From Desulfobulbaceae bacterium (GTDB taxonomy: Bacteria > Desulfobacterota > Desulfobulbia > Desulfobulbales > Desulfobulbaceae): DNA of 43,999 bases. How positions within the stretch are numbered: the first letter of the stretch is position 1; each line of letters begins with the position of its first letter. A program made the translations under genes and the position numbers. The notes under the pieces are model-generated. The model made no database searches. It had not been told where the DNA came from and worked only from the letters and a program-made list of their open reading frames with translations. The DNA is taken from the NCBI GenBank assembly GCA_024763055.1, contig JANTGH010000014.1:1-43999 (forward strand), in the 5' to 3' direction. Positions 9,131 through 18,139 of the stretch are shown piece by piece.

Positions 9131-10573
9131 TCAGGCAGCGTAAGTATTCTGTTTGTTCTGATGGATTTCCGCTATCAGTCGGGCAAGTTTATTCACTTCG
9201 CTGGCATTCTCTACGTATTCAAAAAGCTGTTCATTTTCATCTAAAAAGGAGGTGTCAAACCGGCCTTTTTTAAAATCCGGGTGGTTGATCAGATTCAGGT
9301 AAAACGGGATCGTGGTTTTGGGGCCGGTGATAACAAAATTGGTCAGACAACGCTTGAGTCTGTCAACAGTCTCATTCCATGACCAGCCAAAGACCGTCAA
9401 CTTGACAAGCAGAGAGTCATAGGCTTCTGGAATGGTAAGTCCCTGGTAGCAGAAGCCGTCAAGACGAACGCCGTATCCCCCGGGAGAACGATATACTGTA
9501 ACGGTTTTGCCTCCCTCCGGCATAAAGTTGTTCTGCGGATCTTCAGCGTTAATACGCATCTCTATGGCATGACCGCGCAACTGAACATGATCCTGATTGA
9601 ACAAAAGCTCCTTGCCCAGGGCAAGTTTGATCTGGGTGCGAACTATATCAATACCGGTGATCATTTCCGTCACCGTATGTTCAACCTGCAGACGAGTATT
9701 TATTTCCATAAAATAAAAGGAATTGTCACTGTCGAGAAGAAATTCTACCGTGCCGGCGTTAAAATATCCTGCTGCTTTTGCCGCCTGGATGGCTGTTTCG
9801 CATATCTGTTTATTAAGTTCGGAACTTAAGTGAAAAGCAGGAGCAATTTCGATGAGTTTCTGGTTTCGACGCTGGATGGAGCAGTCACGGGTGCCAAGAT
9901 GAATGGTTTTTCCGGTTTTATCGGCAATGATCTGCACTTCGACATGTTTTGGCCTGACCACAACTTTTTCAATATATACCGAATCATCGTTAAAGGCGGC
10001 CTTTGCTTCGGACCGGGCAATAGGATACTGTTCCGCAAGTTCGGATTCCTTTTCTATCCGTCGAATACCTCGTCCGCCACCACCCGAGGTTGCCTTCAAC
10101 ATTATGGGATAGCCGTATTTTTTTCCAAAAGCTATGGCCTCCTGTAAGCCCTCATCTCCCGGCTTCAAGTTGTCTGTTCCCGGAACCATGGGAATGCCAG
10201 CCTGTGCCATAATCTCCCGGGCCATAACCTTATTACCAAGTTTGTCTATCACCTCTGAAGAAGGGCCGATAAAAATAATTCCGGCGTCCTCACAGGCACG
10301 GGCAAAATCAGGATTTTCCGCGAGGAATCCATACCCGGGATGAATGGCTATGGCCCCAGCATGAACAGCTGCTGTAATAATTTTATCTATGTCAAGATAA
10401 TCACAACGCGGGCCATCTCCAATCCATACCGCTTCGTCGGCGATTCGGATATGCCGGGAATCACGATCCGGAGTCTCGTAAATCGCTACCGCCTCATAAT
10501 TCAGCTCTTGAATGGCGCGGCTTATGCGAATGGCTATCTCCCCACGATTCGCTACAAGAATTTTTGTTTTCAA
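9131..10573 (-). CDS. pycA: Biotin carboxylase subunit (pyruvate/acetyl-CoA carboxylase)
   Basis: KILVANRGEIAIRISRAIQEL; IHPGYGFLAENPDFA; ATSGGGGRGIR; RDCSIQRRNQKLIEIAPA; FYFMEINTRLQVEHTVTEMITGIDIV. Confidence 0.95.
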   Translation of the reverse strand: MKTKILVANRGEIAIRISRAIQELNYEAVAIYETPDRDSRHIRIADEAVWIGDGPRCDYLDIDKIITAAVHAGAIAIHPGYGFLAENPDFARACEDAGIIFIGPSSEVIDKLGNKVMAREIMAQAGIPMVPGTDNLKPGDEGLQEAIAFGKKYGYPIMLKATSGGGGRGIRRIEKESELAEQYPIARSEAKAAFNDDSVYIEKVVVRPKHVEVQIIADKTGKTIHLGTRDCSIQRRNQKLIEIAPAFHLSSELNKQICETAIQAAKAAGYFNAGTVEFLLDSDNSFYFMEINTRLQVEHTVTEMITGIDIVRTQIKLALGKELLFNQDHVQLRGHAIEMRINAEDPQNNFMPEGGKTVTVYRSPGGYGVRLDGFCYQGLTIPEAYDSLLVKLTVFGWSWNETVDRLKRCLTNFVITGPKTTIPFYLNLINHPDFKKGRFDTSFLDENEQLFEYVENASEVNKLARLIAEIHQNKQNTYAA

Positions 10574-10680
10574 TTGTGTGCCTTTGGGTTGTGGTTAATA
10601 CAAGTAGTACAGGTGTCAACTGTGTTCACTGCCGATTATTTCACAAACTATACCGTGAAAAATGAAACAGGCGTGAGAAT

Positions 10681-10699
10681 CGTTTAAATCAGGTAAACG
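10681..10699. promoter_or_regulatory. Inverted repeat CGTTTA-N7-TAAACG upstream of the minus-strand biotin carboxylase gene
   Basis: Direct reading: cgtttaaatcaggtaaacg. Confidence 0.35.
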
Positions 10700-10728
10700 C
10701 AGTTATCTTTCCAACCATGGAGAGGAGT

Positions 10729-10749
10729 GTTAAAAGTATGTCTTTTAAC
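10729..10749. promoter_or_regulatory. Perfect 8-bp inverted repeat GTTAAAAG-N5-CTTTTAAC
   Basis: Direct reading: gttaaaagtatgtcttttaac in the intergenic region between pycA and the TrxR-like gene. Confidence 0.4.
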
Positions 10750-10933
10750 GGTCTCTTCAGGGTAAAAAAAATCCTGCCTGATGCAAGATTACTTCAGCCA
10801 AGGATAAAAAAGGGAATTTATTCTGATTGGAAATTAAATATAAATATAAACATATTGTTTAAAGAAAAGCAAGGCAAACCCCCTCTATATTAGAAGGTTT
10901 CGATCATATTGGAGTTGTATTGCCGCCCGGGTA

Positions 10934-11848
10934 TCAAGTCGGTTTTTTTTGCCTTCGGGCATAAGTGGCAGCGTTCATGCCGGCAACACAGCCTTCGCCT
11001 ACGGCTTTGGCCATCTGATATGGGGGGCCGACAATATCACCTGCGGCATAAATACCGGAAATATTAGTCTCCTGTTTTCTGTTCGTATTGATATATTTAA
11101 AGTATTCACTGTCAAGGGCAACACCGACCTGAGTGGCAAGTTCAAGCGCGCCCTTGGAACCAAGTTCGATAAAAATACCGTCAATATCAATAGATGAGTT
11201 ATTTTCAAGGGTAACCGAGGAAACCTCCTGGTCTCCATGTATCTCCTTAATCCAGGCGGGTTCAAGAACTTCCACCCTGCTCTGTTGAAGACGTTCCATG
11301 AGCTCATCGGTAACATTAAGCTGTTGGGCGACAAGGTATACCTTGTCGGCATAGCCGAGCAGGGTGAGGGCGCCATCTACTGCAGCACTCCTGTTGCCGG
11401 CAACCATTACAGTAGCTCCTCTATAAAAATTAGCATCACAGTCGACGCAATAACTGACACCCTGACCGCTAAGTTCTCTTTCTCCAGGCACACTGAGTTT
11501 TTTCTTTGAAACGCCCATGGAAAAAATAACGGTCCGGCAAATAATGGTTTTACTGCTTTCAAGTTCCAGTGCAAAGAGTTGCTCCCGTTGTTCTATCTTC
11601 AGTACATCTTCGGCAAGAATGTCGGCACCGAAATGTTTGATCTGCGACATTCCTGCTTCAAGAAGATCTTTGCCATCTGTCACTCCTTTGATACAGGCAT
11701 AGTTCTCGATATGCGCTCCGTAGAGAGCGCTGTTCTCAATACGGCCGAGAACGAGCACACGTGTTTTTTTCCTGGCAGCGTGTATTGCCGCCTGAATACC
11801 TGCCGGACCGGCTCCGATGATGACCACGTCAATAATGGAATCAGACAT
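10934..11848 (-). CDS. Thioredoxin reductase-like NAD(P)/FAD-dependent oxidoreductase
   Basis: VVIIGAGPAGIQAAIHAARKK; redox motif YCVDCDANF (CxxC); AAGDIVGPPYQMAKAVGEGCVAG. Confidence 0.92.
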   Translation of the reverse strand: MSDSIIDVVIIGAGPAGIQAAIHAARKKTRVLVLGRIENSALYGAHIENYACIKGVTDGKDLLEAGMSQIKHFGADILAEDVLKIEQREQLFALELESSKTIICRTVIFSMGVSKKKLSVPGERELSGQGVSYCVDCDANFYRGATVMVAGNRSAAVDGALTLLGYADKVYLVAQQLNVTDELMERLQQSRVEVLEPAWIKEIHGDQEVSSVTLENNSSIDIDGIFIELGSKGALELATQVGVALDSEYFKYINTNRKQETNISGIYAAGDIVGPPYQMAKAVGEGCVAGMNAATYARRQKKPT

Positions 11849-12232
11849 TTTATACGTATCTCCTGAAATGATTTTTTTGATGTTATCAGCTTACGTAAAT
11901 CATTATATAAGCGCACTCTGAAAGAAGTCCGGAAGAAAATTTACACTATCCATAGAACAAGGTCGACAGAATTTTTATTCTAAGCTATAATGAAATTTTC
12001 AGTAATTCACCTGGAATTTCTCCGACTGAAAACAGCAGGTTCCGGTAGAACTTCACCATTAAATATAGGTGTGCATAGGGCAATTGGCAGTGATTTTGCA
12101 TAGTTTTCATTTGAGGATCAGCCGGCAAACCTTGATGCACGAATCGATTTTCAGAACAGCAAAGCAGTGTCATCATCGCGAGTTTGGCCTGAAAATTTGG
12201 AGCGGTCATGCCGGCTGCTCAAATTGTCTACG

Positions 12233-12460
12233 ATGAAAAACAGAGTGAGCAGCACCTTTGGTGATGATGAATCGGAAATGGATCTACTCTGCCCGCATTG
12301 CGGTGGTGCTGCTGATTTGAAGGGACGTTGACATAATGGCAGAGTTGTCTGCCGTGATTGCGGGCAGGAATTTCCGGTTGCCGACTTTGAAGATCAGATA
12401 GAGGCGTGGAAAGACCGTGTCTGTTCCCGATTCAGTGGACCTGTATCTGAAGAATCGTAA
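12233..12460 (+). pseudogene. Small zinc-ribbon ORF with in-frame TGA at 12329-12331 (nonsense-interrupted gene or selenoprotein candidate)
   Basis: Frame reads MKNRVSSTFGDDESEMDLLCPHCGGAADLKGR[TGA]HNGRVVCRDCGQEFPVADFEDQIEAWKDRVCSRFSGPVSEES*. The CxxC pairs lie on both sides of the TGA in one frame. Confidence 0.5.
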
Positions 12461-12545
12461 TTACTTGATTTCGTAACAGCATATTTCAATATACAACCAT
12501 ATTTGATGAACTCGTAAAAAGTCAAAACAACGTTTAAAGATGGCT

Positions 12546-12684
12546 AAGTAAAAACACAGATATACAGGTAAGCGTAGACTCCGAGGAGTAGTGTTTTGTG
12601 GCGGGTCTTAACTATACATATAGTATGTTGAGAATCGCCACAGGACACACGACGCAGTAGATCGAAGTTTTTACGACGCCATCA
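12546..12684 (+). repeat. Copy A of a dispersed 139-bp structured repeat (possible ncRNA or MITE-like element)
   Basis: Gap-free alignment to 41387-41525 with 16 mismatches in 139 by hand. Terminal inverted repeat GTAAAAAC (12548-12555) / GTTTTTAC (12667-12674); internal stem with compensatory changes. Confidence 0.88.
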
Positions 12685-12703
12685 TATTTAATTTTAATAG
12701 ATT

Positions 12704-13390
12704 ATGTCAATTTTCTCTATGATGATCGGGGCCGGGCTTATGGTCAAGCTGGTTATGTCCACCCTGCTTATCTTTTCCGTCGTTTCCTGGGCAATTATCA
12801 TTCTCAAGCAAGTAATGTTTAAACGATCAGAAAGGGCTTCGGTAAAATTTCTTGATCTCTTCTGGGAAAGTACAACGTTAAATGAAGCCTATGAGTCAGC
12901 CCGTGAATACACGATGAGTCCCGAGGCTGCCGTATTTGTTTCCGGATTTAATGAAATGAAAAAGATCAGCGGTGCGCGTCAGGATCTGAGGGGCAACGAG
13001 ACCCTGGAAATGCAGCTGGCAACCATGGAGAATCTGAAGCGGGCGGTACGAAAAGCTCAGCTCATAGAGAGCGATCGTTTTGGTCGCTCCCTTTCGTTTT
13101 TAGCCACCACAGGCAGTGCCACGCCCTTTATCGGTTTGTTCGGTACTGTCTGGGGAATTATGACCTCGTTTCAAGATATCGGTATACGTGGGTCAGCCTC
13201 TCTTGCCGTGGTTGCTCCAGGTATTTCCGAGGCATTAATTGCCACGGCCGCCGGTCTTGCCGTTGCCATTCCCGCTGTCATTTTTTATAATTATTTTTCA
13301 AATAAGCAGGCAGACGTGGAAACCGACGTAGATAATTTCACAACGGATTTCCTGAACCTCATTGAACGGGATATTCTCGCCCGTGGATAA
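12704..13390 (+). CDS. tolQ: TolQ (MotA/TolQ/ExbB proton channel)
   Basis: LIESDRFGRSLSFLATTGSATPFIGLFGTVWGIMTSFQDIGIRGSASLAVVAPGISEALIATAAGLAVAIPAVIFYNYF. Confidence 0.94.
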   Translation: MSIFSMMIGAGLMVKLVMSTLLIFSVVSWAIIILKQVMFKRSERASVKFLDLFWESTTLNEAYESAREYTMSPEAAVFVSGFNEMKKISGARQDLRGNETLEMQLATMENLKRAVRKAQLIESDRFGRSLSFLATTGSATPFIGLFGTVWGIMTSFQDIGIRGSASLAVVAPGISEALIATAAGLAVAIPAVIFYNYFSNKQADVETDVDNFTTDFLNLIERDILARG

Positions 13391-13469
13391 AGGTAAGTCT
13401 GCCTTAAACTTGATTTCATAAAGGTTTTTTTGAAAATTTTGAACAATTTGAATCCAAGGCACTGATATA

Positions 13470-13892
13470 ATGGGCCCTGTCGGCGGTAGAGGAAAAAATA
13501 GACTGGTCTCTGAGATTAATGTGACGCCACTTGTTGACGTCATGCTGGTTTTGTTGATTATTTTCATGGTCACTGCCCCGATGATGACCCAGGGTCTTGA
13601 GGTCGATCTGCCAAAGACCACGGCAAAAGCACTGCGTCAACAGGAAGAGCCCCTGGTTGTTACCGTTAATGCCAAAGGTGAAATTTCTCTTGGCAAAATC
13701 AGGGTGAACAGAGATCAGTTCTATCAGCAGCTCAGTCGTCTGCCCGTGGAGAAAAAGCTGCAACCACTGTACCTTCGAGCTGATAAGGACGTCCCGTATG
13801 GAGTGGTGGTAACAGCTATGGCTGATATTAAAAGGGCAGGGTTTGAAAAGCTGGGCATGATTACGCAACCATCCGAAGAGAAAAAGAAATAA
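13470..13892 (+). CDS. tolR: TolR (ExbD/TolR biopolymer transport protein)
   Basis: VSEINVTPLVDVMLVLLIIFMVTAPMMTQGLEVDLPKTTA. Confidence 0.95.
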   Translation: MGPVGGRGKNRLVSEINVTPLVDVMLVLLIIFMVTAPMMTQGLEVDLPKTTAKALRQQEEPLVVTVNAKGEISLGKIRVNRDQFYQQLSRLPVEKKLQPLYLRADKDVPYGVVVTAMADIKRAGFEKLGMITQPSEEKKK

Positions 13893-13895
13893 CCG

Positions 13896-14849
13896 GTGAT
13901 TCTCTTGGATGGTATGATCTTTTCCGAACAGGAATTTTATCAACAACAAAATCAGGATGACCGGCGGTGGGGCAGAGCGATTAATCTCGCTGTTATTTTT
14001 CATGCCCTCATCTTGGTCAGCGCTTTGTACCTACCCAATATTTTTGATCGAAAGCCGCTTCTTGAGGAGGTGCTGACTATCGATCTCGTTTCTATGCCGG
14101 AATCACCGGTAGAGGTTGAGAAGCCACCTGCGGCAGTCGAGCGGCATGAACCTGCCCCGGAACCCAAGCCTGTTCAGCCTCCACCGGAACACGTGGATGC
14201 GGTTCCGATTGAGGTATCCACAAAAGCTGTACTCAAAACGGAACCGGAATCCTTGACAGAGGTTAAGCCTATATCTGTCCATCCTTTGAAACGTAAAGTA
14301 AAAAAGGCACGAGATACCAGGCTTGAGGAAGAAAAACAGCGCGAGCAACAGGCCCTTGAACTTAAACGTCGGCAACGGGAACAGCAGCGTGCAAGGCAAA
14401 AAGCTCTTGCAAGGGCAAGGGCGCAAGAAAAGCAGGCCAAGGAAGCCGCACGCAGGGCACGGGCCGAGGTTGCTTCCGTGATTCGGGAACAGGAGAGGTT
14501 ACACGCCGTACGACCTGCAACCAGAGGCGGACAAGGAAATAAAACGGTGCAATCCGCTTTTGAGCGACAGTATTATATGGACCTTGCCGGCCGTGTTCAA
14601 CGATTATGGATTCTACCTGAGCTAAAAAAATGGTCGCCGTCTCTGGAAACAATTGTTGAATTTACAGTCCTGCGGGATGGTCGCCTTGTCAATGTAAAGG
14701 TGGCTAAGAGTTCCGGAGACTCTTTTTTTGATCGGTTTGCCAGGGAGACAGTAAAAAAAGCGGCTCCCATGCCGCCTTTTCCGCCTGGCCTGAAAAAGAA
14801 ACGAATAGATCTCGGTTTTCGACTACGACCCGCCGGCGTGCAGCATTGA
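13896..14849 (+). CDS. tolA: TolA/TonB-like protein (TonB C-terminal domain)
   Basis: N-terminal TM, Pro/Glu-rich and KR-rich coiled middle, C-terminal TonB-like RVQRLWILPELKKWSPSLETIVEFTVLRDGRLVNVKVAKSSGDSFFDRFARETVKKAAPMPPFP. Start codon uncertain. Confidence 0.85.
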   Translation: MILLDGMIFSEQEFYQQQNQDDRRWGRAINLAVIFHALILVSALYLPNIFDRKPLLEEVLTIDLVSMPESPVEVEKPPAAVERHEPAPEPKPVQPPPEHVDAVPIEVSTKAVLKTEPESLTEVKPISVHPLKRKVKKARDTRLEEEKQREQQALELKRRQREQQRARQKALARARAQEKQAKEAARRARAEVASVIREQERLHAVRPATRGGQGNKTVQSAFERQYYMDLAGRVQRLWILPELKKWSPSLETIVEFTVLRDGRLVNVKVAKSSGDSFFDRFARETVKKAAPMPPFPPGLKKKRIDLGFRLRPAGVQH

Positions 14850-14906
14850 AATTACTTTAGGTTAACACTTTACACTAATTATCCACAACGTGAGCATACA
14901 TATCTC

Positions 14907-16196
14907 ATGAAATTTACCAAAAAATTGCTTTCACTTACCGTTGTATTTCTGTTATTTTCTTTTATTGCAGGATCTGCTTATGCAGAACGTGTATATCTCG
15001 ATATTACCGCCACTGATGTTCGAAAAATTGTCGTTGCTCTGCCTGCCTTTCATGATTTAAAGACAGGCCATGCTGATAGGACACGTGGAAGAGCCATGGC
15101 TGAACTGCTTGGCCGTGCCCTTGAGTTCCATGGTTTTATTCGCGTGGTCGATCCCAATACTTACGGCACTGGTTCTGATGTGGACTGGAAAGCATACGGA
15201 GTCGATTTTGTGGTCAGAGGTCAGTTTAGTCGTCATGGAGATAATCTTGTCATTGAAGGGCGGTTGCAGGATATCGCAGAGAATAAGATGCTTGCCGGCA
15301 GAAGATATAAGGGACAGCTTGGCCAGCAGGACGATATGGTTCTGCGCCTTGGCGATGCGCTGGTAGAAGAATTTACCGGCGAACCTGGGATAAGTCGCAC
15401 GTCAATCGCCTATGTTTCCGATGAGACCGGAGCCAAGGAAGTATTTATAGGTGACGTGATGAGTCGTGGAAGGCGTCAGATAACCCGGCATAAGCATCTC
15501 TGCGTGTCTCCCCGTTTCACACCGGATGGGAAATACCTTGCCTATACTACCTATCATAGAGGCAATCAGGATCTGTATATTACTGATTTACGACAAAACA
15601 AGATAACTCGCTCACTTTCGAGGCGAAAGGGCATGAATCTTGCCCCTGCCTTTTCTCCCGACGGTCAAACAATGGTCGTTACCTTGAGCAAGGACGGCAG
15701 TCCCGATCTGTATCTTCTGGATCGAAAAGGAAAAATTCGCAAGCGACTGACCTCAAAGATGGGAATCAATGTTTCTCCATCCTTTTCTCCAGAGGGCAAA
15801 TTCATTGTTTTTGTCTCTGACAGAAGCGGTCAGCCCCAGTTATATACAATGAACATGACGAACACCAAGGTACAGCGGCTGACATTTGAGGGAAAAGAAA
15901 ACAGTGAGCCTTGCTGGTCGCCAAAGGGTGACAAAATCGTTTATACTGGTCGAGTCGATGGTCATTACCATCTTTTTATCATTGACCCGAAAGGTGGGCG
16001 TCCCATTCAAGTTACTTCGGAATGGGGAGATTTTGAGTCAGCCACCTGGTCACCTGATGGTAACCAACTCGTCTTTTCCCGTCGCCGTAACGGACATTCG
16101 GAGATCTGCACAATTTTCCCGAACGGTAAGGGAATGCGGGTTCTTTTTTCCCTGAAAGGCAATCAGTCGTATCCGCGATGGTCTGCTCGGCCATGA
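14907..16196 (+). CDS. tolB: Tol-Pal system translocation protein TolB
   Basis: Signal peptide, TolB N-domain, WD40-like repeats (SPDGQTMVVTLSKDGSPDLYLLD, SFSPEGKFIVFVSDRSGQPQLYTMN). Confidence 0.95.
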   Translation: MKFTKKLLSLTVVFLLFSFIAGSAYAERVYLDITATDVRKIVVALPAFHDLKTGHADRTRGRAMAELLGRALEFHGFIRVVDPNTYGTGSDVDWKAYGVDFVVRGQFSRHGDNLVIEGRLQDIAENKMLAGRRYKGQLGQQDDMVLRLGDALVEEFTGEPGISRTSIAYVSDETGAKEVFIGDVMSRGRRQITRHKHLCVSPRFTPDGKYLAYTTYHRGNQDLYITDLRQNKITRSLSRRKGMNLAPAFSPDGQTMVVTLSKDGSPDLYLLDRKGKIRKRLTSKMGINVSPSFSPEGKFIVFVSDRSGQPQLYTMNMTNTKVQRLTFEGKENSEPCWSPKGDKIVYTGRVDGHYHLFIIDPKGGRPIQVTSEWGDFESATWSPDGNQLVFSRRRNGHSEICTIFPNGKGMRVLFSLKGNQSYPRWSARP

Positions 16197-16293
16197 GAAA
16201 AGTACCTGTCTGTAACAGCGAAATCTTTCAGGAATCTGAGTGCCTATTTAACTTATGTTTGAAAAATCGTTTTTTTGAAGAAAGAGGAAAATA

Positions 16294-17322
16294 ATGAAGG
16301 GTATACGAAATATTTTAGTTGCGGGTTGTTCGCTTTTACTCCTCTGTCAGTGTGCTACTCAGGACGATCTTCGAAAGCTGGATTATCAGATGCGTGCTGT
16401 CAATCAGAAAGTAGATGAGGTAAAAAACAGCACCGTTGATCAATTACAGAAAAGGCAGGCCAGTTCGGTCAGTAAGATTGATCAGGTGTATGAAGAGCTT
16501 GTACAGTTAAAAGCGCGTCTTGAGGAAAATGCCCACCAGGCAAGTCAGTATCGCGAACAGAATAGAGAATCCCTGACCACTTTACAGGCTGCTTTAGAAG
16601 AACGAATTGCGGCCAATGAACAGAAAACAACCGCTTTGCAACAGCAGATACAGCAATTGACAACCGGAATTGATTCCATGCAGCAGGCCAGGATACGGGA
16701 GGCGGAAAGACGGGCCCGTGAGGCTGCCAGAAAAGCGGAATTGGCTAAACAACGGACTGTGATGGCCGCTGCATCAAGTTCGTCTTTTGTCAAGGTGAAG
16801 CCCACAAGAAAAAAGGTTCGTGTCGGGAGCAGTCAGCCTGTTTCAATGAAAACAAACTCCTCTTCTGTCCACATCGCCGAGCCGGAAACCGTATCGGCAC
16901 CATCCGGAAATGAAAAAAACGGGTCATCCGTACAAACCGTGGTCGTCCCGGATAACGCCTCCGCTCCCTTTGATCAGGCAATGGCAAAGTTTAAGGCAAA
17001 ACAGTATAAGGAGGCATATGCCGGCTTTGAGCAGGTTCTTGTTAAAAATCCAAGAGGAGAACAGGCAGCACAAACCTTATTTTACATGGGGGAGTCATTA
17101 TATAATCAGGGTGAATATGACCTGGCCATTCTTGATTATCAAAAGGTTATATCCAACCATGCCAAGGATCCACATACACCCGCAGCACTGTTAAAACAGG
17201 GAATGTCATTTGAAAAGCTCACGGATAATGAGACAGCTAAAATTATTTACAAAAAGTTAATTAACGAGTATGCCGGCAGTCCCGAAGCAGGCAAAGCCAG
17301 GAAACGGTTGGAAAATTTATAA
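16294..17322 (+). CDS. ybgF: Tol-Pal system protein YbgF/CpoB
   Basis: Lipoprotein-like signal, coiled coil, C-terminal TPR: FDQAMAKFKAKQYKEAYAGFEQVLVKNPRGEQAAQTLFYMGESLYNQGEYDLAILDYQKVISNH. Confidence 0.9.
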   Translation: MKGIRNILVAGCSLLLLCQCATQDDLRKLDYQMRAVNQKVDEVKNSTVDQLQKRQASSVSKIDQVYEELVQLKARLEENAHQASQYREQNRESLTTLQAALEERIAANEQKTTALQQQIQQLTTGIDSMQQARIREAERRAREAARKAELAKQRTVMAAASSSSFVKVKPTRKKVRVGSSQPVSMKTNSSSVHIAEPETVSAPSGNEKNGSSVQTVVVPDNASAPFDQAMAKFKAKQYKEAYAGFEQVLVKNPRGEQAAQTLFYMGESLYNQGEYDLAILDYQKVISNHAKDPHTPAALLKQGMSFEKLTDNETAKIIYKKLINEYAGSPEAGKARKRLENL

Positions 17323-17324
17323 TA

Positions 17325-18101
17325 TTGCAATACTCTTCCGAAGTTCTTGGGCATAAAATGGGAGGACGGAAAAAGCAACGGCTGGACGTGCTGCTCGTTG
17401 AACAGGGCCTTGCCGAAAATGTGACGGAAGCTGCGGCCCTTATAGGAACGGGTCGGGTACTGGTCAATGGCAATCCTTTTGCCAAGGCAGGGAGCCGGTG
17501 GATTGTTGATTGCCCGATTACAGTACAAGGAAAAGAACCTTTTGTCAGCCGGGGAGGGAAAAAGCTTGCCGCCGGGCTTGATGCATTTGCAATCGATCCC
17601 TGTGGATTGATCTGTGCCGATATAGGATGTTCAACCGGAGGGTTTACCGACTGTCTGTTGCAGAATGGAGCCGCCCGTGTATATGCCGTTGATGTCGGCT
17701 ACGGCGTCCTTGACTGGACTCTCAGGAATGATGAGCGGGTCATTGTTCTGGAACGGTGTAATGCGAGATATTTAACCGTCAAGGAAATTTCGGAGCCGTT
17801 AGATCTTTGTGTAGTTGATGCCTCCTTTATTTCACTGGAACTCTTACTTGGGGCGATGCTTCGTTTGTTTGATGGTTTTATCCGTATTGTCGCACTTGTG
17901 AAACCGCAGTTTGAACTGCCAAGGAAGAAGGTTGCTCACGGCGGCATTGTCCGTGACATCAACTTACAACAGGAGGCTCTTTCTAAGATTGAGGTCTTTG
18001 GTAAAAGTCTTGGTTTACAGTGTCAGGGTGTAATTCCTTCACCAATACAGGGTGCCAAGGGAAACCAGGAATATCTGATGTATTTAACAGGAGTCGACTG
18101 A
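17325..18101 (+). CDS. tlyA: TlyA family rRNA methyltransferase / hemolysin A (start may be the internal ATG of MGGRKKQ)
   Basis: RLDVLLVEQGLAENVTEAAALIGTGRVLVNG (S4), DIGCSTGGFTDCLLQNGAARVYAVDVGYGVLDWTLRND, VDASFISLELLLGA, LVKPQFEL. Confidence 0.93.
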   Translation: MQYSSEVLGHKMGGRKKQRLDVLLVEQGLAENVTEAAALIGTGRVLVNGNPFAKAGSRWIVDCPITVQGKEPFVSRGGKKLAAGLDAFAIDPCGLICADIGCSTGGFTDCLLQNGAARVYAVDVGYGVLDWTLRNDERVIVLERCNARYLTVKEISEPLDLCVVDASFISLELLLGAMLRLFDGFIRIVALVKPQFELPRKKVAHGGIVRDINLQQEALSKIEVFGKSLGLQCQGVIPSPIQGAKGNQEYLMYLTGVD

Positions 18102-18139
18102 TAGATGCGATTGGCTCTATGTGCTTGAAGGAGAGTAAA

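Noticed and set aside
7307-10687. Multiple plus-strand ORFs over the carboxylase genes
   Set aside because: Antisense shadows of strongly supported pycB/pycA reading frames.
11985-12209. 74-aa minus-strand ORF divergent from the zinc-ribbon ORF
   Set aside because: No recognisable domain; could be a remnant but unsupported.
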